A program made the translations under genes and the position numbers. Positions 28,300-37,280 of a stretch of 64,000 nt of DNA are shown piece after piece (position 1 is the first letter of the stretch; the number at the start of each line of letters is the position of its first letter). The notes below the pieces were generated by a model that worked only from the letters and a program-made list of their open reading frames with translations, did no database searches and was not told the origin of the DNA. Source of the DNA: JAMHWD01 sp035911135 (GTDB lineage: Bacteria > Pseudomonadota > Alphaproteobacteria > Micavibrionales > Micavibrionaceae); assembly GCA_035911135.1 (NCBI GenBank), contig JAMHWD010000045.1, positions 62,001-126,000 of the forward strand, in the 5' to 3' direction.

Positions 28300-30368
28300 G
28301 CAGAATGACCAATCTATTTACTTCGACGGCCTTGGGTGTTGGCGGATTTGCGCTCGCCAGATTTGGCGCTGGTCCTGTTGAATTTACAGCCGCCGCCGCG
28401 CCGGCAATTCTGGCCACGACAGGCGCATCCCTGCCGCCGCTCTGGTGGTTGCTTTCTACCCTGCCGCCCAAGCCGATCAAGGAATATTTCCCCGGTATTA
28501 CGCTGCTGTTCAATGCTGATACGCAAAAGCTGAAACCCACAACCATGCCGGCATGGCACAAGGCGCTTTGCCTTAGCATTCCGCTGGCCGCCGGGATCAG
28601 CGCATCTTTGCCGGAATTCAAGGAAGATATCGTCACCAATGCCAAAGGCCCTGTGATTGTCGCCGTGGATAATGGGTGGGCTTCGGCAGGCGATTGGGAA
28701 GGCCGCCAGACGCAAATGGAGATTATTCTCGATGCGGCATCGCGCGAGGATCGCCAAATCGTGATCGTTCCCACTGCAGAGACGCCGAATAATGGTCCTG
28801 AAAATCCGTATTTTAAAATGATGGGCGTGGCCGAGGCGCGCAGCGTTGTCGAGGCCATTGAGCCGCAATCATGGCCGGTTGATTATGAAGGATTGATCGC
28901 GCCATTGCAGGAATTGCGCGGTGATATTCGCGGCGGCGCGAGCGTATTCTGGCTGAGTGATGGATTGCAGCCGGAAAACGGTTTTGCCGAGACTTTGGCC
29001 AGTATCGGACCTCTGACGGTCTATCAGAATGAAAACGTCTTTGACGGGCATATGTTGTCTCTGGGCGAAAATCAGGGCGAGAAAATGATCATCGAGGTTG
29101 CACGGATTGATGCTGAACAGGCCGCCAGTGTCAATCTGACAGCCCTGAATGAGATTGGGCAGCCTTTGATTGGCGCCAGCGCAACATTTGAGGAAGGGCA
29201 GAATACCGCTCAGGCAGAATTTAATGTGACACCGGAAATACGCGCGGCATTGGCCCGTGTTGCGGTTGATAATGAACGTTCTTCCGGCGCGACGCTGCTT
29301 CTGGATGAGAACTGGCGCGAACGCAAGGTCGGAATTATTGATACCGGCCTTAACGAACCGTTGCTGGACGGGGCGAGCTATATCGAGCGCGCAATTGGCC
29401 CCTTTACGGATATGCAGCGCGGCAGCCTTGGTGAAATTCTGGCCAATGCGCCTTCGGTGATAGTGCTGACGGATGATGCACATTTGACGCAATCTGAAAT
29501 TCAGGATGTTCAAAAATGGATTGCTGAAGGTGGCACGCTGATACGCTTTGCCGGGCCTAATCTGGCGAATAACCCTGAGGATCCGCTTTTGCCGGTTCAG
29601 ATTCATGAAGGCATTCGGTCCACGCAGAATACTTTTGATGGCAGCGCCCCGGGCAAGGTCAGTGATTTTGCCAATGGTGCGCCGCTGGCAGGTTTGACCG
29701 CGCCGGATAATCTGGAGATAAAGCGTGTCGTTCTGGGTGAGGCCTCGCCGGAGCTTGCCGAACGAACATGGGCGAGCCTTAGTGATGGAACCCCCTTTGT
29801 TACCGGGCGGACAGAAGGCAAGGGATCGTTGGTTCTGGTGCATACAACGGCCAATATGGAATGGTCCAATCTGCCATTATCCGGGGCGTTCTTCCTGAAT
29901 ATGATGAAATCCATTGTCGCACATGCCCATGGCGGCGATAAATCGGCGCAGTTAAACCGTGATCTTCAGCCGATTGTTGAGCTGGATCATGAGGGGCGTC
30001 TGATGCGTGTTGATGGTGATGTGCGCCCCCTTACACAGGAAGCCTACGCTGATAAGGTCATGAGCAAGGCCAATCCGCCGGGTTACTACGGCAATTCTGA
30101 TACGCGCCTTGCTTATAACGTATCGGATGTGCAGGTGAATTTTGCGCCTTTAGGCGAACTTCCTGCGGGAACAAAAATTATGCCCTATCAGCAAGACCGC
30201 AATAATTTTGATTGGGGCGCTGTATTGCTGTTACTCGCGGCTACGGCCATGGCCGCGGATGCGACATTAAGAAAACGCTCAGGACACACGCCTGCCGCGC
30301 CGAAAACAAGATCGTTATTCCGCCGCCGCGATGATCATGATATGGCCTCCGGGCCGGGAGGGCTTTGA
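28296..30368 (+). CDS. BatA-like membrane protein (DUF4159-protein relative lacking the C-terminal domain)
   Basis: The protein has 690 residues. The N-terminus has two membrane helices around PPLWWLLSTLPPKPIKEYFP, the signature of the aerotolerance-regulator (BatA) N-terminal domain. The periplasmic middle part resembles the corresponding region of alphaproteobacterial DUF4159 proteins, with a GATase-like fold near residues 345-500. A single helix (VLLLLAATAMAADATL) lies near the C-terminus, and the protein then ends in a basic tail. The relatives I know continue with a DUF4159 domain after that helix; here it is absent. It is coupled on both sides: ATGA overlap before, two-base gap after. 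Confidence 0.75.
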   Translation: MSRMTNLFTSTALGVGGFALARFGAGPVEFTAAAAPAILATTGASLPPLWWLLSTLPPKPIKEYFPGITLLFNADTQKLKPTTMPAWHKALCLSIPLAAGISASLPEFKEDIVTNAKGPVIVAVDNGWASAGDWEGRQTQMEIILDAASREDRQIVIVPTAETPNNGPENPYFKMMGVAEARSVVEAIEPQSWPVDYEGLIAPLQELRGDIRGGASVFWLSDGLQPENGFAETLASIGPLTVYQNENVFDGHMLSLGENQGEKMIIEVARIDAEQAASVNLTALNEIGQPLIGASATFEEGQNTAQAEFNVTPEIRAALARVAVDNERSSGATLLLDENWRERKVGIIDTGLNEPLLDGASYIERAIGPFTDMQRGSLGEILANAPSVIVLTDDAHLTQSEIQDVQKWIAEGGTLIRFAGPNLANNPEDPLLPVQIHEGIRSTQNTFDGSAPGKVSDFANGAPLAGLTAPDNLEIKRVVLGEASPELAERTWASLSDGTPFVTGRTEGKGSLVLVHTTANMEWSNLPLSGAFFLNMMKSIVAHAHGGDKSAQLNRDLQPIVELDHEGRLMRVDGDVRPLTQEAYADKVMSKANPPGYYGNSDTRLAYNVSDVQVNFAPLGELPAGTKIMPYQQDRNNFDWGAVLLLLAATAMAADATLRKRSGHTPAAPKTRSLFRRRDDHDMASGPGGL

Positions 30369-30370
30369 AG

Positions 30371-31321
30371 ATGGTTCGTGAAGTCGTCCATAAAGGTCAT
30401 GATGTGTTTGATCTCTGGGATCAGGTGATGGAGGCCTCGCACCGCGTGCCGCATGATCTGCGATTGGAAGTTGATAACCTGAGCAAACGTATATCTGATA
30501 TCGGCCCCCGCCCGGCCAAGCGCGCGGGTATTGGCGTTGATTTCTTTGGCCTGCGGGAGTTTGACGAGCGCAAGGACCCGCGCAGCAGCATCAGCGCAAG
30601 ATATTCCGAGCTTAATCCAGATCGTCCGGTGGTGATCGAGAAGGAACGCGAAATCAAGCAAAAGGCATTTATATGGGTTGATCCGCGTATGAATTACGCC
30701 TCGCGCGCCGGTATTCCTACAAAGAAACAGGCCGGTATGGTCTGTGCCTTGGTTACGGCACGCAAGCTGGTCAAGCATGATGATTCTATTTCCATTATGG
30801 CGGGCGGGGTGATCCACAGGCTGGGGCGCAATGTGTACCGCGCGGCCGATCATCTGGGCAGTGATATCTCGATCATGAGCGATGCTGTGCCGGAGGTAAG
30901 CGGCAAAGTCCCCACGGGAAGTTCGGCTTTCTTCTTTGGCCAGTTTTTTGATCGCGATGAAACGACACGCCTCCTTGAAAACTTTGCCGATAAGGGCGTT
31001 GGCGGGCATCTGATCATGATGCTGGATCCGCGCGAGGTTGAATTTGATTTTGCCGATAACACCGAGATCGAGGGGCTGAACGGTGAAATATCCGCCAACG
31101 GCCAGACCAGTCTGACATTCAGCAGCGTGGCGGATATGCGTAAAATCTGGAAAAAAGAACTTTCCAGTCATATCGAATGGCTAAGGGCCGAGGCTGAGCG
31201 TCACGGGTTTGATCTGGCGCTGCAACGTACGGATCGGGGTTTGGAGAATGCCGTAATTCATATTTTGGACGATGAGCAACCTGATGTTGCTGAACAGATG
31301 CAGGAGCTGGGGATCGCATGA
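30371..31321 (+). CDS. DUF58 domain protein
   Basis: The protein has 316 residues from ATG 30371, eight bases after GGGAGGG; a TTG at 30365 lies too close to that site. DUF58 marks are RPAKRAGIGVDFFGLREF near residue 52 and the following vWA-like half beginning KAFIWVDPRMNYASR. In this family a short aspartate motif may bind metal; here it reads DPRMN. DUF58 proteins are the usual partners of MoxR ATPases. It starts two bases after the BatA-like gene and its stop overlaps the next start as ATGA, so the four genes from 25888 to 34707 form one coupled operon. Confidence 0.85.
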   Translation: MVREVVHKGHDVFDLWDQVMEASHRVPHDLRLEVDNLSKRISDIGPRPAKRAGIGVDFFGLREFDERKDPRSSISARYSELNPDRPVVIEKEREIKQKAFIWVDPRMNYASRAGIPTKKQAGMVCALVTARKLVKHDDSISIMAGGVIHRLGRNVYRAADHLGSDISIMSDAVPEVSGKVPTGSSAFFFGQFFDRDETTRLLENFADKGVGGHLIMMLDPREVEFDFADNTEIEGLNGEISANGQTSLTFSSVADMRKIWKKELSSHIEWLRAEAERHGFDLALQRTDRGLENAVIHILDDEQPDVAEQMQELGIA

Positions 31322-34300
31322 CAACGAAAGCCGCCAAATCCGTTTCTGCAGGCCTTTTGCTGAGTTCATTTTTGAATATCATGCCGGCCTATGGTCAGGA
31401 CAATACGCCTGCGGTGCCATTGGCCCCGCCGGAGGCTGGTCTGACTGAGCAATTTACGACCGTATCCTGCGAAGGTATTGTTTATAAGCCGCTGATTACC
31501 GAGGAGCATCGCAATGCCGCGCGCGAGCGCTGGAAGGATGAGCCGGAAAAGCTGGCGGATGAGGTGTTTCTTGAGGGCTGGATTATCGAGCAGATGGAGC
31601 TTTTGGGCGGCAGTGTCGCGCTGCCGGATCTGGAATCTCACCCTCTTGCCGGGCGTCATATTGAGATCCGGGTATCGGGCGCTGACGGGTTGGGGCAATC
31701 CGGGCAAAGCGCTTCTGTGGAATGTGAATTGCCGACGCCCGTTTTCTTTAGCCCTGTAAATCCGGATCTGGCAGAAATTCGCGGCGATCTGGCCGAATTT
31801 TCGCATACGATGATGCCGAAATATTTTCTATCCAACAAGCTGCCGGAAATTCGCAGCGCATTGACGGATGTGATAGACACCCATCAGGCTGAAATTCTCA
31901 ACCCTGAAAATCTTAAGGTGCTTTTTGATATTCAAGATGCCATGGGTGCGGCGCGCAGCATGGAAGATGTCGGAGCTTTGATTGATAGCATCTGGGATCT
32001 GATGCAGGCACTGGAAAAGGACAGCGAGCCTGAATCCAACCGCGTCATGGAAGAAGCCAACGAAATGTTCCGCGAGCTGGCCGAGCAGAATTTCCAGGAT
32101 CAGGAAGCTATGCGCGAATTCATGGAAAAGGCTTTTGAGGCCCTGGAGAAATACCTGGAGGAGCAAAAGCAAAAAGCTCTGGAAGAGGGTAATGAAGAGC
32201 TGGCCGAACAGATCGAGAAAATGCAGGAAGCGCTGGAGAAGCTCAAGGAGCAGACAGAGCAAAAGCCTCAGCTCGATCAGAATGATCCATGGCAGATGAT
32301 GGAAATGATGCAGCAGATGCAAAATCAGAACCAGCAGCAACAGATGCCCAGCATGGAACAGATGATGCAACAGATGATGCAGCAGATGATGCAGCAGCAA
32401 ATGCGCGAGGAATTGCAGGAGCTCATCGAAGATCAGCAGCAGACCATGGATGAAAGTATCATGACGGAGGAAGAACGTCAGGAGATGCTGGATCAGATGC
32501 GTGATACGCTTGATGATTATGCCGAGGATCTGGAGCAGCGTTCTACCGAGATCACGGAAGAGATGACTCAGGATATTGAGCAACAAAGGCAGCAAAATAA
32601 CGAAGAGCTGCAGGAAAATCTCAAGAATATGGGGGAGGCGCTTCAGCAATTCTCCGAAGACGTTGAAAAAGGCGCGCAAGAGATGCGCCAGCAGCAACAG
32701 CAAAGGCTGGATGATGCCAATCGCCGTCTTGAGGAGATGCAAAATTCCGGTGAGCCCGTTGACCCGGCCCTGCAGGAAGAATTAAGGCAGCAAGCGCAGG
32801 ATGCACAGGAAAATCTGGAAGAGCTGGATCAGATGCAAGAGCGCATTGATGAGGCGCAAGAGGATCTGACAAAGCCGCTTACGCCGGCCAAATCCAATGA
32901 AATCATGCAAGACCTTGAGCGTTCGGTGCGTGGACTGGAGCGCATGCGCCGCGAGATGGAGGAAAGTAGTCCCGCAGGGCAAACGCCGCAAGGCGCGCCG
33001 CAGGAAGGCGAGAATCTTCAGAATATGTCGGAAGGGCTGGAGCAGCGTACCGAGCGTTTGCGCGAGGAAGAGCAGCAACGCCTGAATGACGCGCAGCGCG
33101 GTCTTGAGGAAATGCGGGATTCCGGTGAGCCCGTTGATCCGGCGGCAAGGGACGCCTTGCGCCAGCAATCGCAGGATGCTCAGGAAAATCTGATGAGGCT
33201 GGATGATGTGCAGCAGCAGATCGACGAGGCGCAGGAAAATCTGACAGGCGCACCAACGCCGGAAGAAGAAAGCCAGATCCGTGAGAATCTGGAGCGTTCC
33301 GGGCAGACATTGGATGATATCAGCCGCGATATTCAAAGCCAGCAGCAATCACCAGAGGGCGGTCAGCAGCAATCGCCGGAGGGTGGTCAACAGCAATCAC
33401 CGGAGGGTGGCCAACAGCAATCGCCGGAGGGCGGCCAGCAGCAATCGCCAGAGGGTGGCCAGCAGCAATCACCAGAGGGTGGCCAGCAGCAGGATCAGCA
33501 GCAGCCAAGCGGAGAATCTTTGAAAGAGCAATCAGAGCGCCTGCGTGAGCAGATGGATGAGATGCTGCGTGAGAACCGTGAGAATGGCGAGCAGATCACA
33601 GAGCAATCAAAAGAAAGAAATCAATCCGATGGCGTAACCAAGCGCATTCAGCAATTGCGTCAGCGTCTGCAAGAAGGCGGCATGAGCGAACAGGAAATGC
33701 AAGACGCTGCCGAGGAATTGCAGCAGTTGCAGGAGGAGGTTCAGCAGAACGAAGGAACGGATATGGGGGCCGTTCATGAAGGTATCTTGCAACTGGCGGA
33801 TCAGATCAGTTCGCGCGCCGATGATGTTGGCGGCAAGCAATACCGCAAGGAACGCAATAGCAGGCTGGACGGCGATGGTCAGGCCGCCGATGCCTTTGAT
33901 GCGACCCAGCGCCATGTCCTGGATCTGGGCAAAGAGGTTTTTGATATCGCCGATGATGTCAGGGACCGTTTGCAAAATGACGGGTTGATGAATGAGGAAG
34001 AGGCAAAGGCGGTGATCACCCGGCTGGGCGAAATCAAGGCTGAGCTTGATGGCATCGAACCGCCAGACCCGGAAGAACAAGAACAGCAACAGCAGCAGAA
34101 CGGCCAGCAAGGGCAACAGGGGCAGCAACAGCAGCAGCAACCCAATGAGCTGATGGATATGATTCAGAATCTTCTGGAGAAGAAAAATCAGAACCAGCAG
34201 CAAAACCAGAATATGCAGCAGCAAATGGAGCAGATGCGCCAGCAGATTGAACAGCTGCGCCAGCGTCAGGAGCAACACAGGCAGAGAATGCAGGAGCTGC

Positions 34301-34707
34301 GTGAAAAGCTTGAGCAGCAAGGCGTGCCGCAAGAGCAGATTGACGAAATCATGAAGCAGATGGAACAAACCGAACAGCAGATGCAAAATGGCGAGCCGGG
34401 ACAATCTGTGCCGGGGCAAGGGCAGACCATTGAGAAAATGATGCAAATGCAGCAGATGATACCCACGCCTATGCCCGGACAAGGACAAGGGCCGGGGCCG
34501 GGCACAGGAATGGGGCCGGGCGGCAGTGACAGGCCAACAAACATGAATACGCAGCAAGGCGAGAGCGTCATAGATCCCACGCTCCAGCAGCAAAATTCCC
34601 GCGAAATTCGCGATCAGTTCCGTGAATTGCTGGAAGATCCTGGCTTGAATCCGGATGTACGCCAGTATTATCAGGATATGATCGACACCTCTCCGGGTGG
34701 GCCATAA
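31318..34707 (+). CDS. C-terminal half of a DUF4175 / TIGR02302-type protein, secreted, Gln/Glu-rich
   Basis: The protein has 1129 residues. A Sec signal peptide (SVSAGLLLSSFLNIMPAYGQ) replaces the membrane helices that normally begin this family. Residues about 95-150 (SHPLAGRHIEIRVSGADG, later LPTPVFFSPVNPDLAEIRGD) match the second half of the Ig-like region in the middle of DUF4175 proteins. A helical region with IWDLMQALEKD follows, then about 750 residues of Gln/Glu/Met-rich coiled coil and low complexity. That part contains a duplicated segment of roughly 85 residues (about 460-545 and 585-670, each with SGEPVDPA) and six QQQSPEGG units. The matching N-terminal half is encoded convergently at 34809-35876. 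Confidence 0.8.
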   Translation: MTTKAAKSVSAGLLLSSFLNIMPAYGQDNTPAVPLAPPEAGLTEQFTTVSCEGIVYKPLITEEHRNAARERWKDEPEKLADEVFLEGWIIEQMELLGGSVALPDLESHPLAGRHIEIRVSGADGLGQSGQSASVECELPTPVFFSPVNPDLAEIRGDLAEFSHTMMPKYFLSNKLPEIRSALTDVIDTHQAEILNPENLKVLFDIQDAMGAARSMEDVGALIDSIWDLMQALEKDSEPESNRVMEEANEMFRELAEQNFQDQEAMREFMEKAFEALEKYLEEQKQKALEEGNEELAEQIEKMQEALEKLKEQTEQKPQLDQNDPWQMMEMMQQMQNQNQQQQMPSMEQMMQQMMQQMMQQQMREELQELIEDQQQTMDESIMTEEERQEMLDQMRDTLDDYAEDLEQRSTEITEEMTQDIEQQRQQNNEELQENLKNMGEALQQFSEDVEKGAQEMRQQQQQRLDDANRRLEEMQNSGEPVDPALQEELRQQAQDAQENLEELDQMQERIDEAQEDLTKPLTPAKSNEIMQDLERSVRGLERMRREMEESSPAGQTPQGAPQEGENLQNMSEGLEQRTERLREEEQQRLNDAQRGLEEMRDSGEPVDPAARDALRQQSQDAQENLMRLDDVQQQIDEAQENLTGAPTPEEESQIRENLERSGQTLDDISRDIQSQQQSPEGGQQQSPEGGQQQSPEGGQQQSPEGGQQQSPEGGQQQSPEGGQQQDQQQPSGESLKEQSERLREQMDEMLRENRENGEQITEQSKERNQSDGVTKRIQQLRQRLQEGGMSEQEMQDAAEELQQLQEEVQQNEGTDMGAVHEGILQLADQISSRADDVGGKQYRKERNSRLDGDGQAADAFDATQRHVLDLGKEVFDIADDVRDRLQNDGLMNEEEAKAVITRLGEIKAELDGIEPPDPEEQEQQQQQNGQQGQQGQQQQQQPNELMDMIQNLLEKKNQNQQQNQNMQQQMEQMRQQIEQLRQRQEQHRQRMQELREKLEQQGVPQEQIDEIMKQMEQTEQQMQNGEPGQSVPGQGQTIEKMMQMQQMIPTPMPGQGQGPGPGTGMGPGGSDRPTNMNTQQGESVIDPTLQQQNSREIRDQFRELLEDPGLNPDVRQYYQDMIDTSPGGP
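33340..33483 (+). repeat. 24-base tandem repeat, six units, in frame
   Basis: Six consecutive 24-base units encode QQQSPEGG within the DUF4175-like gene. Units differ only at synonymous positions such as CCA/CCG and GGC/GGT. Because the unit is a multiple of three, copy-number change would preserve the frame, so the locus may vary in length between strains. Confidence 0.9.
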
Positions 34708-34714
34708 AATTCGC

Positions 34715-34732
34715 CCGGTGTCATGACACCGG
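34715..34732. repeat. 18-base perfect palindrome between convergent genes
   Basis: CCGGTGTCATGACACCGG is fully self-complementary and lies in the 101-base gap between the two DUF4175 halves. AATAAAAA follows on the plus strand, so on the minus strand the stem is preceded, not followed, by T. It may act as a two-way terminator or as a protein-binding site. Confidence 0.55.
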
Positions 34733-34808
34733 AATAAAAATCATCAATGATCAGTGTGATTGTCTTGATCAGAACGGAGTAAGCCTGCAATTGCTGGCTT
34801 ACATGTCG

Positions 34809-35876
34809 TTACTGGCACATTTCAGGGCCGGACAGGTCTATCTGGGGTAATAATGTCTGGTTGGGCGGTTCTGCGCCAGCGCGCGCGCCGGGAACGCTCA
34901 GGACCATTTGCCCTGTTTGTATGCCGTAATCATCTTGCGCCTTGCAACGGGCGGTCAGATTGGGGCCTGCGCCCTTATCCATGCCGGTGATCTCAAAGCT
35001 TGGCGGGTTATCTTCGCGCAATTGCAGGTTCCATACAGGGCCATTTTCAATGGCAATGGCATAGTCATCGCCAGTCAGGGTGATCGTATAGCGGTAGGTG
35101 GGTTCACCGGCCTCATTTTGCATTTCCTGCGCGGGGACCAGAGGCTCGCCATTCAGTGTAATAACAGGGTTCCCGCCATATACAGACATGTTCAAAACGC
35201 TTTGCGGGTGAATATCCTCCAGCGTCGCGGTCGCCGACGGCGCAGTCTTGCCATCGGAGATTGTGAAAGAAGGTGCCTTTTGGATGGTGTCAGGCGGCGT
35301 AATCCAGGCCACGATCTGGGGCGGCGGCTCTGGGATGATAGGAGCGGTGAAATTAAAAGCTTCCTGCAGGCGGTTCATGCGCTCATCGCCGGCAATAAGC
35401 CCCGATACGCCAAGTGCCATGGCAGCGCTTAATGCTGCGGCCTTTATCGGCGCGGACAGGCCGGAATGCGGGCGTGATGGCTTTAACAGGGGTAATTTTT
35501 CACTCAGCAGCTGAAGCTGGCTGTTTTCCCACCATTGTTTTGTTCTTGAACTGACATTCTCATGAATATTATCCGCAATCATTGTGGCGGGTTTGTTGGG
35601 GTCACCGCTGATCTCATCCAGCTTGTGCCGGGCATCGCTCCGGCTGATTTTAAAGGGGTTGGCCGCCTTGATGAAAGGTTGAGGCGCAAGGGCAGCCAGC
35701 ACAGCCAGTCCCAGCGCATAGGGGCGCATTTCATGGGGGATATACTCAAAAACGCCCGCAAAGGCCGCCGTCCCGGCCGCAGCCGCCGCCAATCCTACAG
35801 GCGCAGCCCGCGGAACAAGGGATTCCACCACCAGCGAGGCCTGCTGGAGGCTGGTTTTGCGGTCAAATTCCTTCAT
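34809..35876 (-). CDS. N-terminal half of a DUF4175 / TIGR02302-type protein
   Basis: The protein has 355 residues. Two or three membrane helices lie at about residues 27-45, 52-66 and 147-162, with a cytoplasmic segment between the second and third (KISRSDARHKLDEISGDP). After the last helix comes the periplasmic part that opens IVAWITPPDTIQKAPSF, a segment characteristic of DUF4175 proteins, and it continues into the Ig-like region with DDYGIQTGQMVLSVPG. The frame stops there, where the family would go on with the Gln-rich half. That half is the convergent gene at 31318-34707. Each half is intact as a frame, so both are probably functional pieces of one envelope protein. Confidence 0.8.
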   Translation of the reverse strand: MKEFDRKTSLQQASLVVESLVPRAAPVGLAAAAAGTAAFAGVFEYIPHEMRPYALGLAVLAALAPQPFIKAANPFKISRSDARHKLDEISGDPNKPATMIADNIHENVSSRTKQWWENSQLQLLSEKLPLLKPSRPHSGLSAPIKAAALSAAMALGVSGLIAGDERMNRLQEAFNFTAPIIPEPPPQIVAWITPPDTIQKAPSFTISDGKTAPSATATLEDIHPQSVLNMSVYGGNPVITLNGEPLVPAQEMQNEAGEPTYRYTITLTGDDYAIAIENGPVWNLQLREDNPPSFEITGMDKGAGPNLTARCKAQDDYGIQTGQMVLSVPGARAGAEPPNQTLLPQIDLSGPEMCQ

Positions 35877-36010
35877 AAGGCCCGTAACGTCAGGCTGTGG
35901 CGCTGAATCGTTGGAAATGGCAGCCTCCCTGTAAGCGGCTCAATTATTATTTTTATCAAGCCTTATGAATAACGGGGTTTTATCGCAAAGTCAACAATTC
36001 GGGCCGGAGA

Positions 36011-36838
36011 TTATTTATTCCGCATTTTTTCAAATTCCTCGCTGAAGAATTCGTCTTCTTTGGCTTTTGGCGCGGCCTGATAAGGATTGGCCTTATAGGG
36101 GAACATGCGCCCGCGATAATCATGGCGCTTTTGTATATTGGCGCGCTTCATCTTGTTCAGTTTCCGGGTCATGCTTTCCGTTGCGATTCCGCCAAACGTA
36201 ATTTGCGCGACGGCAGCATCCACAGTTTCCTTTTTCCATGGGGCCGGGGCGCTTGTGCCGGCGTTATCCTTGCCGACAAACACGCCATTGCCGGCGGGGA
36301 TGGAGATATTGCCCCAGTTTCCTGAAAAATCAACCAGCCCGTCATTCACAAGAACGCCATAGCCCTTGGCAGTCTGGCCGCCCCAAAGCTGCGTGCCGCG
36401 TATTCCAACCGATCCATGCGGGGTCTCCAGCAGGACATCAGGTTCATCACGTTTGGAGATCAGGCCGCTGGTCCATAAAAACGCGCCTTTGAGGAAATTG
36501 AATTTTCCCTTGTTCTCCTTGGCATCATAAGGGTCGAAAATATACTCATCAATCGTCAGGGCCGCATCTTCGCCCAGCACGATTTCGGTATCGTCAATAA
36601 AGAGGATCAGAATTTTGGATCCCGGATCGGTCTGCAGGGATGTTTTAAAAAATACAGGATCGCCTTGTCTGATCGGGGTACGATCATCGCCGCGCACGTA
36701 ATGGGCTGTGCCTTCCAAAAGGGCGATTTCCCCGATGGGATATGTTGTTTTGCTATCGGCTCTGGCAACGCCTGATATCAAAATACAGACCATCAAAAAC
36801 GCATAAACCCGCACGGACCATCTGTAAATCATCTTCAT
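36011..36838 (-). CDS. FecR-domain periplasmic protein
   Basis: The protein has 275 residues. The signal peptide (VYAFLMVCILISGVARA) is followed by a FecR domain: IALLEGTAHYVRGDDR, ILFIDDTEIVLGEDAALTIDEYIFD and LETPHGSVGIRGTQLW. FecR domains sense signals in iron-siderophore regulation, but stand-alone secreted versions are common in alphaproteobacteria and are not tied to a sigma factor; none is seen here. The C-terminus is basic, then acidic. It lies upstream of the DUF4175 N-half on the same strand with a 134-base gap, so they may share transcription. Confidence 0.8.
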   Translation of the reverse strand: MKMIYRWSVRVYAFLMVCILISGVARADSKTTYPIGEIALLEGTAHYVRGDDRTPIRQGDPVFFKTSLQTDPGSKILILFIDDTEIVLGEDAALTIDEYIFDPYDAKENKGKFNFLKGAFLWTSGLISKRDEPDVLLETPHGSVGIRGTQLWGGQTAKGYGVLVNDGLVDFSGNWGNISIPAGNGVFVGKDNAGTSAPAPWKKETVDAAVAQITFGGIATESMTRKLNKMKRANIQKRHDYRGRMFPYKANPYQAAPKAKEDEFFSEEFEKMRNK

Positions 36839-36923
36839 GGGATTGTTCCCCTTTTTTCACCCTTATCCAAAGTCTAGCCGTAAAGCTTTGAGAAACAGTC
36901 AATTTTCAATAAAGTTTTATCAA

Positions 36924-36971
36924 TTTACTTTTCATGCGGGATTGTCTATAAAATATACACATGATCATGTG
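36924..36971 (+). promoter_or_regulatory. predicted promoter with palindromic operator
   Basis: TTTACT (36924-36929) and TATAAA (36947-36952) are 17 bases apart, a good sigma-70 arrangement. The perfect 14-base palindrome CACATGATCATGTG (36958-36971) lies over the expected start of transcription, just before the ribosome-binding site of the 94-residue gene. This looks like a repressor-controlled promoter. Confidence 0.5.
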
Positions 36972-36989
36972 AGCAAGGGAGGGCGGAAC

Positions 36990-37274
36990 ATGAGCAATCA
37001 AAGACCTTTGCAGGAGAGGCTTTCCAGCCATCTTTCCGCGCAGTTTCAAATCAACCACGATGTGGAATCAGGCGATATCCTGAATGCGGTCCGGAGTATT
37101 TCCGCAACCATGGCCGCGGCCAATCTTGATAGTGCCAATGTCGATGAGCGTTTTTGTGAAATTGCCAGCCGCGCCTTGCGATTTTCCAAGGCCGCCAACC
37201 CCAAGCCGCATGAAACGGCCTTTTACGAGGTGCAACGCGCTGCGTTTGATTTCCTGCTGCTGGAGCGGGACTAG
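36990..37274 (+). CDS. small soluble protein of unknown function
   Basis: The protein has 94 residues and is predicted all-helical, with no signal peptide and no recognised family. I use ATG 36990 because AAGGGAGGG (36975-36983) is an excellent ribosome-binding site; the frame extends upstream to 36837 through non-coding-looking sequence. It converges on trmFO, with only six bases between the two stops. The palindrome at the promoter suggests regulated expression. It could be a regulator or an adaptor, but nothing in the sequence decides this. Confidence 0.65.
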   Translation: MSNQRPLQERLSSHLSAQFQINHDVESGDILNAVRSISATMAAANLDSANVDERFCEIASRALRFSKAANPKPHETAFYEVQRAAFDFLLLERD

Positions 37275-37280
37275 CAGATT

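Noticed and set aside
33340..33483. Regular repeats considered as a CRISPR array
   Set aside because: The units are contiguous without spacers and encode QQQSPEGG in frame; no cas genes are present.
31828..34593. Long Leu/His-rich minus-strand frames opposite the Gln-rich gene
   Set aside because: CAG/CAA codons read backwards give Leu-rich frames; they are explained by the low-complexity plus-strand gene.
21848..36838. MoxR cluster considered as a phage-defence or ternary conflict system
   Set aside because: The partners (DUF58, BatA-like, DUF4175) and signal peptides point to an envelope role known in alphaproteobacteria; no nuclease or sensor genes are present.
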